Virus record (IMG/VR): IMGVR_UViG_3300021959_000467
Location: 1-21,830 of that record
Direction: 5' to 3' (one strand)
Origin: a virus
Length of the DNA: 21,830 nucleotides
Part shown: one piece after another, positions 1-5,320 of the stretch
Layout: each line of letters begins with the position of its first letter
How positions within the stretch are numbered: the stretch's first letter is position 1
Program-made: the position numbers and the translations under genes
Notes under the pieces: model-generated
Seen by the model: only the letters and a program-made list of their open reading frames with translations
Told to the model about the DNA's origin: nothing
The model's database searches: none

Positions 1-707
1 ATCAATCTTAATTCTTGGTTTGTTGATAATGAATTATCGTAATCGTTTACTGGTGTAAATGCATTTGAACCATCTACTCTAACACCAATTTGGTTTCCAC
101 TCTTATTGAACCAACAAGTAACAATGTGATATTGATTTCTTGTTAAACTTTTATCATCCCACAATTCTAAATTACCAATTGTAGTACTAATTCTGTTAAA
201 TACTAAACCATCGAGGTCTAATTCACCAGGCCATGAGTTTGATGAGTTACCACTACTGATTGCATAATCTCGTTTTGGTGATTGATTTGTTTCATAACTC
301 CAAATAGAATCTTGAGTACTATTTGTTCCTTCAAATCTAAATACACCAATTGCCCAATGATTACCTGATGATACCTGTGTAGAGTAAGTTGTACTTTGTA
401 AATACTCACCATTACCATCAAAATCAAATACATTTAATCCATTTTGAGTATTACCAGTAGTTGGAGTTCCACCAACTGTCATTGTATAAGTTCCTGCTTT
501 ATCAGTTACCGAAGTTAAAGTTGCTCCACTTGTTGTATAGTTTGAAGAATCTGATGCATCAATCCAAGCAACTGTTGTTATATCTGAACTTGGTGACCAA
601 GGAGTATTACTACCTGTTGGCCAGATGTGTTCATTATTATAATAAACATCATCCACCGAAACATTATTTAAATAAATGTTTTGTGCAGTATTAATTCTTC
701 TATCCAT
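1..707 (-). CDS. Partial virion/fibre protein with LamG/ConA-like region (3' end outside window)
   Basis: An uninterrupted reading frame starts with ATG at 707 and runs off the left edge after about 235 codons. The start lies 2 nt after the stop of the preceding gene and an AAGGAT ribosome site overlaps that stop. After about 35 residues the protein becomes rich in Ser, Thr, Asn, Gly and Trp, in short beta-strand-like segments (AWIDASDSSNY, FDFDGNGEYL, HWAIGVFRFEG), a texture typical of LamG/concanavalin-A-like jelly rolls in phage fibres and other carbohydrate-binding proteins. Its place after another fibre-type gene suggests a tail-fibre or receptor-binding component. The fold call comes from sequence texture, not from a diagnostic motif. 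A decoration protein is also possible. Confidence 0.7.
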   Translation of the reverse strand, partial: MDRRINTAQNIYLNNVSVDDVYYNNEHIWPTGSNTPWSPSSDITTVAWIDASDSSNYTTSGATLTSVTDKAGTYTMTVGGTPTTGNTQNGLNVFDFDGNGEYLQSTTYSTQVSSGNHWAIGVFRFEGTNSTQDSIWSYETNQSPKRDYAISSGNSSNSWPGELDLDGLVFNRISTTIGNLELWDDKSLTRNQYHIVTCWFNKSGNQIGVRVDGSNAFTPVNDYDNSLSTNQELRL

Positions 708-709
708 TG

Positions 710-997
710 TTATCCTTGTATGATATATAATGTACCACTAACTGGTGTAATTCCTGCATAAGATGCAGATGTTATTACTTCTATAATATTAGTAGAAGAT
801 GAACTTACAAATCCATCTAATTGAGATGAACCACTTATGATTCCATCTCCATCTGTGTTTAAATATTTTGAATCAAAAGTTGTCGTAGTAGCCGCAGAAT
901 CAACTATCCATGTTGTTCCATTATAACGATAAACCGTACCATTACTTGCAGTATGGGTTTGTCCACTTGATGCTCCATCAGGAAAGTTGAAAGCCAT
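710..997 (-). CDS. Small tail-fibre-type structural protein (95 aa)
   Basis: The N-terminus reads FNFPDGASSGQTHTASNGTVYRYNGTTW. This NFP..G.TFT..G..Y.YDGTTW pattern is common in virion structural and fibre proteins of marine T4-like phages. The rest is Ser/Thr/Gly-rich and without charged clusters, as expected for a beta-structured appendage protein. The ATG at 997 has a strong Shine-Dalgarno sequence (AGAGGAG, 1006..1012, spacing 8). A copy of the putative late motif (ATACTTATAG on the minus strand) lies just upstream at 1016..1025. The gene is followed within 2 nt by the larger LamG-like fibre gene, so the two are probably co-transcribed and could be parts of one appendage. The exact role is unknown. 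Confidence 0.75.
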   Translation of the reverse strand: MAFNFPDGASSGQTHTASNGTVYRYNGTTWIVDSAATTTTFDSKYLNTDGDGIISGSSQLDGFVSSSSTNIIEVITSASYAGITPVSGTLYIIQG

Positions 998-1024
998 AAT
1001 TAAATCTCCTCTTTACTATAAGTA

Positions 1025-1636
1025 TTAATGAGAATGGGTTACTTCGTGTTCTTCCCAACCTTTAGTTGGTTTTACATTCTCAAATTCAAAACATCTCCAT
1101 TCACCATCTTTTTCAAAGTAAATGTGTTTTATCATATCAGTTGGAATATGACCACCTGTCGGTAGAATTTCAAATCCCTCATCCCAAACTAATTCAACTG
1201 TGATTGTAAGATTTTGTTCATCATCCCATTCTCTTTCTTGTTCTTCTAATAATCTCCACTCACCTCTGTTTAGGTTTTGTTCTTGTAGAGCACAATTTAA
1301 AAATGAAAAAGTTTGTTTTAGATTTACCATAGAATCAGAATAAGTTGCAGCTGGTGCAAGATGTCCTTTATCCCATATATTATTATAGTAATCTGCATTG
1401 TTAGAAGTATAAACTTCACTTTCTGTGTAAAAGTTCATTGAACCTCTATCTACATTCTTTGGTCTATTAGTAGATGTATAAATCAATTTTTCTGGTTGTT
1501 CTTTTACTTCATTGTACCAAACTTTAAAAACTTGGTTTTCAATAATCACTTCTGTTCTTTTTTCTTGTGCAACAATTTCTTCTGCTTCACATCCAACTAA
1601 TACAAGTGATAGCAGTAATATTTTAAATAATTTCAT
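1025..1636 (-). CDS. Lipoprotein DNA/RNA non-specific endonuclease (NUC1/Endonuclease_NS family)
   Basis: The 203-aa product starts with a lipoprotein signal peptide: MKLFK, a hydrophobic stretch, and lipobox LVGC with the lipidated Cys at residue 16. The mature part carries the signature of Serratia/EndA-type nucleases: DKGHLAPA at 89-96 (H92 catalytic) and N114 in FLNCALQ followed by LNRGEWRLLEEQ, which matches the Mg-binding Asn and W..LE block. Family enzymes cut single- and double-stranded DNA and RNA with Mg2+. The ORF could extend upstream to 1780, but that overlaps the polymerase gene and puts the signal peptide inside the protein, so I place the start at 1634..1636. The protein should be exported and membrane-anchored. 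The run EAEE directly after the Cys resembles the acidic surface-export signals of Bacteroidetes lipoproteins (inference). Confidence 0.88.
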   Translation of the reverse strand: MKLFKILLLSLVLVGCEAEEIVAQEKRTEVIIENQVFKVWYNEVKEQPEKLIYTSTNRPKNVDRGSMNFYTESEVYTSNNADYYNNIWDKGHLAPAATYSDSMVNLKQTFSFLNCALQEQNLNRGEWRLLEEQEREWDDEQNLTITVELVWDEGFEILPTGGHIPTDMIKHIYFEKDGEWRCFEFENVKPTKGWEEHEVTHSH

Positions 1637-1658
1637 AATTTTACTTCTTTTTTTAATG

Positions 1659-1673
1659 TATATATAAATATTA
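1659..1673 (-). promoter_or_regulatory. Putative late promoter motif upstream of the lipoprotein nuclease
   Basis: The minus strand reads AATATTTATATATAC, starting in the polymerase stop codon and ending 22 nt before the nuclease ATG. The same ATATTTATA core occurs before many late genes here. The assignment as a promoter is inferred from recurrence only. Confidence 0.35.
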
Positions 1674-2978
1674 GATTTTTGAGTAATCCTTACCCCAATC
1701 TGCTTTGACAGGAAATCCAAAACTTTCAAGGACGGACTTAACCTTTTTAATAGTATCAACCTCAGAATTATCGAACTCAAATAAAAAACTATCGTATGTG
1801 TAAAGGATAGGTAGGGGTAGGTCGTTTTCTTTCAACTTTTTCATCGCCTCGATATTGAACTCGGTTTCGGTTGCTTGTAGTAAATAATTGAATAACTTTT
1901 GTGAATTGGGTTTTTCAATCCAACTTAATGGGATTTTTCTTCCTTTTGGAGTTTGAATATATCCATTTTGAAGTGCTTTATCATTTAAGGATTGTATAAA
2001 CTTATCCACCTTATCAAAGAATGGGATTTTTCTATCTTCATCACTTACACCACCATAAAGGATTCTAAAGGTTCTTCCTTTACTTTCATCATAATCACAA
2101 CCATATTGGTCTGCCAACCATTGGTGAACCGAAGTATCGGGTAAATCATATCCAATCAACTTACCAATAATTCGTACATGGTATGCATCGTAATCAAATT
2201 GTAAGAATAGAGAATCTTCGGGTGGAATAAAACATTCTCGTGAACCATCTTTTTTGTTAAGAGCAGAGAAGTTAACACCACCATGTCTGTTTGAAGGTCT
2301 ACTTGTTATTGTGTAAGGATTATATTCGGTATAAACAACATCTCCTTGTGGATGTAGGTAAATGTGTTTTAAGTTTTGAGGCCATCTATCAATAAATTTT
2401 TTCCTATCGACCCCCAAACCACTTTGTTCTAAATCTGAAAGGATAGGAATCATCGTATCATCAATCCAAGTTGTATTATCTTTAAGGAATTCTCTAAGAT
2501 AATTTGGATGTGAAGGAGAAATATCTCCCCATTCACCAACAATCTCTCGTAGAACCTCACCCCACTTCATTATAGGGATTGATTTACCTAAATCATCTCT
2601 TATACCCAATCTATGGTAAAAGTTCGTTAGAACCTCTATTTTCTCATAGAAAGGATATAATTCATTCTTATTAAAGAATAAAGATGATTGTACATCTTTG
2701 AGGTTGGTTATATTGAGTTTTGCTTGTAGTAATCCTTTTTTATTCCAACAAAACTTCATTTGATTCGAGGTTGATAAATCTATTTCTAATTTTTCACAAT
2801 CATTGTGATTAAACGGTAAGATAAAATGTTCTTGGGAAAAGGCAATATAAAGAAAGGACAACCCATTATTCATAGGATGTCTTTCCAAATCTTCCCAAAT
2901 TGGAATAATCGTTGATTGTTCGTTATTCCAATATTCGAGAAATTGTTCTTTCTCTTTATTAGTTTCTACTATTATCAT
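1671..2978 (-). CDS. Divergent family A (Pol I-like) DNA polymerase, exonuclease domain degenerate or absent
   Basis: The 435-aa protein has the family A polymerase motifs in order. TSRPSN (225-230) matches TGRLSS. Motif A is FDYDAYHVRI with catalytic D262. The O-helix is K300...F304..LY308G. A QATETEFNIEAM stretch (368-379) matches QGTAADIIKLAM. Motif C is YDS with catalytic D396. DLEQSGLGVD (182-191) marks the start of the polymerase domain. Residues 1-180 weakly recall a 3'-5' exonuclease fold, but no DxE motif is visible. The position of the Pol I steric-gate Glu is H267, the R754 position is Y296, and Gly after F304 is Arg, so the enzyme is very divergent. Its ATG overlaps the stop of the upstream 45-codon ORF (ATGA), implying translational coupling. 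Exonuclease-free family A polymerases occur in phages such as Rhodothermus RM378. It is probably a replication or repair polymerase. Confidence 0.85.
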   Translation of the reverse strand: MIIVETNKEKEQFLEYWNNEQSTIIPIWEDLERHPMNNGLSFLYIAFSQEHFILPFNHNDCEKLEIDLSTSNQMKFCWNKKGLLQAKLNITNLKDVQSSLFFNKNELYPFYEKIEVLTNFYHRLGIRDDLGKSIPIMKWGEVLREIVGEWGDISPSHPNYLREFLKDNTTWIDDTMIPILSDLEQSGLGVDRKKFIDRWPQNLKHIYLHPQGDVVYTEYNPYTITSRPSNRHGGVNFSALNKKDGSRECFIPPEDSLFLQFDYDAYHVRIIGKLIGYDLPDTSVHQWLADQYGCDYDESKGRTFRILYGGVSDEDRKIPFFDKVDKFIQSLNDKALQNGYIQTPKGRKIPLSWIEKPNSQKLFNYLLQATETEFNIEAMKKLKENDLPLPILYTYDSFLFEFDNSEVDTIKKVKSVLESFGFPVKADWGKDYSKI

Positions 2979-3112
2979 TCAGCAACTCCTGCATTATATT
3001 CTAATAGGATTAGTTCTGCAGTTTCCTCATCTACATAACCACTACCATCTATATCAATGAGGTGTCCTACATAATACATACCATCTAATTCTTTTAAATC
3101 TGATTTTACCAC
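2975..3112 (-). CDS. 45-codon ORF with an EF-hand-like loop, coupled to the polymerase gene
   Basis: The frame begins with GTG at 3112 and ends with a TGA that overlaps the polymerase ATG. A strong Bacteroidetes-type promoter ends 18 nt upstream, so this would be the first gene of a two-gene transcript. The translated peptide is acidic and contains DIDGSGYVDEET (residues 20-31). This resembles a Ca-binding EF-hand or dockerin loop (D at 1, D at 3, S at 5, G at 6, D at 9), but has Thr rather than Glu at position 12. An internal ATG at codon 12 is an alternative start. I know no family for it. Being coupled and in an intact frame argues that it is translated, while its small size keeps confidence moderate. 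Confidence 0.6.
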   Translation of the reverse strand: MVKSDLKELDGMYYVGHLIDIDGSGYVDEETAELILLEYNAGVAE

Positions 3113-3130
3113 TTTTATTATTTTTTTTTG

Positions 3131-3162
3131 CAAATATACGAATTTTTTTTGAATTTACCAAA
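3131..3162 (-). promoter_or_regulatory. Bacteroidetes-type sigma-A promoter for the polymerase transcript
   Basis: On the minus strand, TTTG (3159..3162) is followed after exactly 20 bp by TATATTTG (3131..3138). This matches the Bacteroidetes consensus TTTG, 19-21 bp, TAnnTTTG without mismatch. The -33 element lies in the last codons of the upstream 188-aa gene. The expected start site leaves a leader of only about 14 nt, A-rich, before the GTG at 3112. Recognition by the unmodified host RNA polymerase, hence early expression, is inferred. Confidence 0.75.
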
Positions 3163-3721
3163 TTTCAAATCCACCACATTCTCTAAGGAATGAAATAAAT
3201 CTATCTATATGTCCTTTGTAAACTCTATGTGAAGGTGTTACAACTGTACCACTATCAGTCATAATTGATTGTCTGATAACATCACCCCATTGATATTGTT
3301 CATCTAATTTATTTGTGATTTTATCATCTACAAATCCACCATCTAAGGTTGACCAAGAACCTGTGTAAATTCCAAACCAATCTTCATCATCTTCAAAATC
3401 AATTTTAGATATAAATGATTCTAATGCATCTGCAAGTTTGGTACATTCTTCTTGAGTTTCTAAACCTCTACCATCATTAGAACCCCAATATGAAAAATCA
3501 ATATCAAGATTATGTATTGAATCTACGGTTTTACATAATTGTGATAATGGTCTCCAACCCCACCAATTACTTCTAAAGTAATCACCAGGATTTTCTTTAT
3601 TCCACTTTGAATCTAATTTAAAGTATTTTTCTTTTTCTTCTTCACTTGCAGTTTGCCAGTTTGGAGTTTCTGGTTTTGGTGAACGAATTATTGGGTTTTT
3701 ACCCGAAACATCTACTCCCAT
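3155..3721 (-). CDS. Conserved phage-type hypothetical protein (MGVDVSGKNP family)
   Basis: The 188-aa protein starts MGVDVSGKNP, has DYFRSNWWGWRPL at 47-59 and ends FLRECGGFEIW. I recognise this combination (M-G-x-D-V-x-G-x-N-P, later YFRxNxWxWRPL, and a C-terminal F...CGGF) from proteins of unknown function in phages and bacteria. It is acidic and Trp-rich with no signal peptide or membrane segment, so it is probably cytoplasmic. The start has no Shine-Dalgarno sequence, only an AT-rich leader like those of its neighbours. The gene ends inside the promoter of the downstream polymerase unit. Function unknown. Confidence 0.75.
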   Translation of the reverse strand: MGVDVSGKNPIIRSPKPETPNWQTASEEEKEKYFKLDSKWNKENPGDYFRSNWWGWRPLSQLCKTVDSIHNLDIDFSYWGSNDGRGLETQEECTKLADALESFISKIDFEDDEDWFGIYTGSWSTLDGGFVDDKITNKLDEQYQWGDVIRQSIMTDSGTVVTPSHRVYKGHIDRFISFLRECGGFEIW

Positions 3722-3732
3722 AATTTTAAATT

Positions 3733-3969
3733 TTAAATGTTATATTCTCTTTTTATTGTATAATTGTAAAGTTCTCCACAATCATCATCATCTACAAGAT
3801 TTTCAGTTATTGTGAAATAGTCAGGTAATATTTTTTTCAAACCATTTAAATTAACTTGTTTCCAATAACCAAATCTAAGGGTTAATGAATCTGTATCATA
3901 TCCAATTTCAAAATTGGAAGAACCATACCATTTTTTAATTTCTTTAAATTTTTTATATCCTATTCTCAT
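3733..3969 (-). CDS. Hypothetical small protein (78 aa)
   Basis: The basic N-terminus (MRIGYKKFKEIKKWYG) is followed by a mixed alpha/beta-looking sequence with an acidic DDDDC patch near residue 60. I do not recognise a family. The ATG is preceded by TTTAAAATATAAAATATG, which overlaps the stop codon of the upstream gene. The identical junction occurs before the 66-aa gene at 4698..4898. This shared SD-less leader and tight spacing support real translation and co-transcription with the upstream LPD29-like gene. It belongs to the block of small, probably early genes. Confidence 0.65.
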   Translation of the reverse strand: MRIGYKKFKEIKKWYGSSNFEIGYDTDSLTLRFGYWKQVNLNGLKKILPDYFTITENLVDDDDCGELYNYTIKREYNI

Positions 3970-3984
3970 ATTTTATATTTTAAA
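3967..3984 (-). repeat. Repeated SD-less intercistronic leader, copy A
   Basis: The minus-strand sequence TTTAAAATATAAAATATG spans a gene stop (TAA) and the next gene's ATG. Copy B at 4896..4913 is identical over 18 nt. A related leader precedes the gene at 3721. Confidence 0.7.
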
Positions 3985-4591
3985 TACAACCCATAATTGA
4001 GTCAATATTTTTAAGAACTGATTTACTCATAAATTGTTTGTTGTATCCTAACCAACCACCGTATTTGTTTACTACATTATCAACCCATTCTTTTTGATTA
4101 TCAGTCATAGTGTAATTGTAATCTGTGATTCTACACCACTCATTCCACTCGTTCATCCAATATTCTTTAGAACCCCAATTTGGTTTGTTCTCAATGAATA
4201 CATAAGATGGGAAATACTTCATAGGAGTTCCGGCATCTGTTGTTGGAGAATCTTCTCTATAATTGTATATGTCATACATACCATCAAAAGAACCACCTTG
4301 TAAAATGTGTTTCCATTCAGAAATATTGTGAAAAATTGATTCATCAACTTTAGAACCATTTTTGTTACACACATTCACTCTGACAGAAGAACCACCACTA
4401 TACACATCAGAGGTAGCTGAACATACTAAGTTAGGGTATTTATTTTTAACAAATTGTTTGATTATTGAAGCGGCTAACTTCGCTCTCATATAAACATAAG
4501 GTTCGTTATTGTTATACTCATCATATCTGATTGAGTCAGAAGGGATTAGGAACTCATTGTGTTTAATTGAAATTTTTACTTTTTTATTCAT
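3980..4591 (-). CDS. LPD29-domain-like protein (203 aa)
   Basis: Residues about 35-112 (YMRAKLAASIIKQFVKNKYP, then SDVYSGGSSVRVNV, then LQGGSFDGMYD) resemble LPD29, one of the large polyvalent protein-associated domains found in phages and integrative elements: AAKLIRKxLKxxFP...S.SYSGGSSIRV...GGSFDGM.D. Its biochemical role is not established. I start the gene at the internal ATG at 4591, because the sequence AAACCTTAAAACTATG there is identical to the leader of the 108-aa gene. An in-frame ATG at 4630 would give a 216-aa form with an almost leaderless transcript. A terminator/promoter cassette lies immediately upstream (4639..4678). The domain call is from memory of the family pattern and needs a profile search. 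Confidence 0.72.
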   Translation of the reverse strand: MNKKVKISIKHNEFLIPSDSIRYDEYNNNEPYVYMRAKLAASIIKQFVKNKYPNLVCSATSDVYSGGSSVRVNVCNKNGSKVDESIFHNISEWKHILQGGSFDGMYDIYNYREDSPTTDAGTPMKYFPSYVFIENKPNWGSKEYWMNEWNEWCRITDYNYTMTDNQKEWVDNVVNKYGGWLGYNKQFMSKSVLKNIDSIMGCI

Positions 4592-4638
4592 AGTTTTAAG
4601 GTTTAAATTTTTACTTTTATTATCACTCATTTACATAG

Positions 4639-4668
4639 TAAATATACGAAAAAAAGCCGAGACTACAA
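4639..4668 (-). promoter_or_regulatory. Promoter of cassette 1 (upstream of the LPD29-like gene)
   Basis: The minus strand carries TTG (4666..4668), a 19-bp spacer and TATATTTA (4639..4646), one mismatch from the Bacteroidetes -7 element TAnnTTTG. The TTG lies in the loop of the overlapping terminator hairpin, so terminator and promoter share the same bases. Confidence 0.55.
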
Positions 4669-4678
4669 TGGCTTTTTT
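4649..4678 (-). terminator. Intrinsic terminator-like hairpin, cassette 1
   Basis: The minus strand reads A-tract, GCC, an 11-nt loop (ATTGTAGTCTC), GGC, then seven T. With the A/T tracts the stem is about 9 bp and is roughly symmetrical on both strands. It lies 19 nt after the stop of the 66-aa gene. The loop is identical to that of cassette 2 at 5272..5299. Confidence 0.65.
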
Positions 4679-4697
4679 CAATTATTTTTGCATTTTT

Positions 4698-4898
4698 TTA
4701 CAAATATAATTGTTTATCAAAAATCGTTTCACCAATGAATCCATTATCATTTTCATTTAAATAATCAATCATTTCTTCACTCATTGGTTTACCATCGTAA
4801 TCTGCTGCGGTAATAAATGCATCACAGAAATCAGGATAATCGAATCTAAATATATCTTCGATTTCTACATTTGTAATTTTTTTGTAATCTATATTCAT
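4698..4898 (-). CDS. Small acidic phage-type hypothetical protein (66 aa)
   Basis: The central sequence DYPDFCDAFITAADYDGKPMSEEMIDYLNEN resembles small acidic proteins I recall from phage early regions, with a pattern of DYPDFxDAxIxxAxYxDGxxLTEEELDxLNxD. No function is known. The protein is cytoplasmic by appearance. The start codon follows the repeated SD-less leader (copy B, 4896..4913), which overlaps the stop of the upstream 108-aa gene, so the two are probably co-transcribed from cassette 2. A terminator hairpin follows its stop. Confidence 0.7.
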   Translation of the reverse strand: MNIDYKKITNVEIEDIFRFDYPDFCDAFITAADYDGKPMSEEMIDYLNENDNGFIGETIFDKQLYL

Positions 4899-4913
4899 AT
4901 TTTATATTTTAAA
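4896..4913 (-). repeat. Repeated SD-less intercistronic leader, copy B
   Basis: Identical over 18 nt to copy A at 3967..3984, with the same placement: a TAA stop at its 5' end and the next gene's ATG at its 3' end. The reuse suggests a functional translation-initiation module or a duplicated junction. Confidence 0.7.
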
Positions 4914-5235
4914 AGTTATCTCTCATTGCGTTACCCATCAACATTTGTGAAGTATTAGAAATTCCCCATTTCTCATTAGAGAATTCTTCTCTACAAATAT
5001 CCATGATTGCGTTTGAATTATCTTCATTCCATTCAATCCAACCCAAATCTTCAGTTTCTAATCTGAACCATTTGTTTTCAAAATTATTATCTGCAAAAGT
5101 AATCCACATCATTTGGTCTTTAGATTCCCAAGATTGTAGTTCTTGCTTGAATTTAGTTCCATTACATGATAACCATCTAAAGTTATCTTCTTGTTTCAAT
5201 AAATTTACTGAAGTGTTTTTGTCTAAATTTTTCAT
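4909..5235 (-). CDS. Hypothetical protein (108 aa)
   Basis: The product is Trp-rich and acidic (WITFADNNFENKWFRLETEDLGWIEWNEDN) and has no signal peptide, membrane segment or motif that I recognise. The start at 5235 is supported by the leader AAACCTTAAAACTATG, identical to that of the LPD29-like gene. It is the first gene after the cassette 2 promoter and is joined to the 66-aa gene by an overlapping leader. Probably an early, host-directed or accessory protein by position; function unknown. Confidence 0.65.
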   Translation of the reverse strand: MKNLDKNTSVNLLKQEDNFRWLSCNGTKFKQELQSWESKDQMMWITFADNNFENKWFRLETEDLGWIEWNEDNSNAIMDICREEFSNEKWGISNTSQMLMGNAMRDNF

Positions 5236-5261
5236 AGTTTTAAGGTTTATTAATTATACCC

Positions 5262-5291
5262 TAAAGCTACGAAAAAAAGCCGAGACTACAA
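5262..5291 (-). promoter_or_regulatory. Promoter of cassette 2 (upstream of the 108-aa gene)
   Basis: The minus strand carries TTG (5289..5291), a 19-bp spacer and TAGCTTTA (5262..5269), a weaker match to TAnnTTTG, with the same geometry as cassette 1. A TATAAT sequence lies a few bases further downstream. As in cassette 1, the TTG is in the loop of the overlapping terminator hairpin. Confidence 0.45.
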
Positions 5292-5299
5292 TGGCTTTT
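5272..5299 (-). terminator. Intrinsic terminator-like hairpin, cassette 2
   Basis: The minus strand reads AAAAGCC, the loop ATTGTAGTCTC, then GGC and seven T. It lies 21 nt after the stop of the PhyH-like gene, so it probably ends the late transcript. The hairpin and about 20 nt on its promoter-distal side are nearly identical to cassette 1. Confidence 0.65.
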
Positions 5300-5320
5300 C
5301 TTAATTATTTTTACATTTTT

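Noticed and set aside
218-433. A 71-codon minus-strand ORF inside the fibre gene
   Set aside because: It is out of frame with the 707..1 reading frame, which is intact across the whole interval and gives a sensible structural protein.
1637-1780. N-terminal extension of the nuclease ORF to 1780 (251 aa)
   Set aside because: The extension overlaps the polymerase gene by about 110 nt and would bury the signal peptide and lipobox at residue 49 and beyond. The internal ATG at 1636 gives a normal lipoprotein start.
1671-2978. Polymerase as a decayed pseudogene
   Set aside because: The frame is intact, both catalytic Asp residues and the main O-helix residues are kept, and it has a strong promoter and a coupled start, all suggesting function despite unusual substitutions.
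4592-4630. Upstream ATG at 4630 for the LPD29-like gene
   Set aside because: The 13 added residues are encoded by the leader sequence AAACCTTAAAACT, which is non-coding before the 108-aa gene. The ATG at 4591 is more likely, though not certain.
4701-4708. A perfect TAnnTTTG (TATATTTG) on the minus strand
   Set aside because: It encodes the last codons of the 66-aa protein and has no TTTG/TTG at 19-21 bp upstream; the cassette 1 promoter a few bases further on has better geometry.
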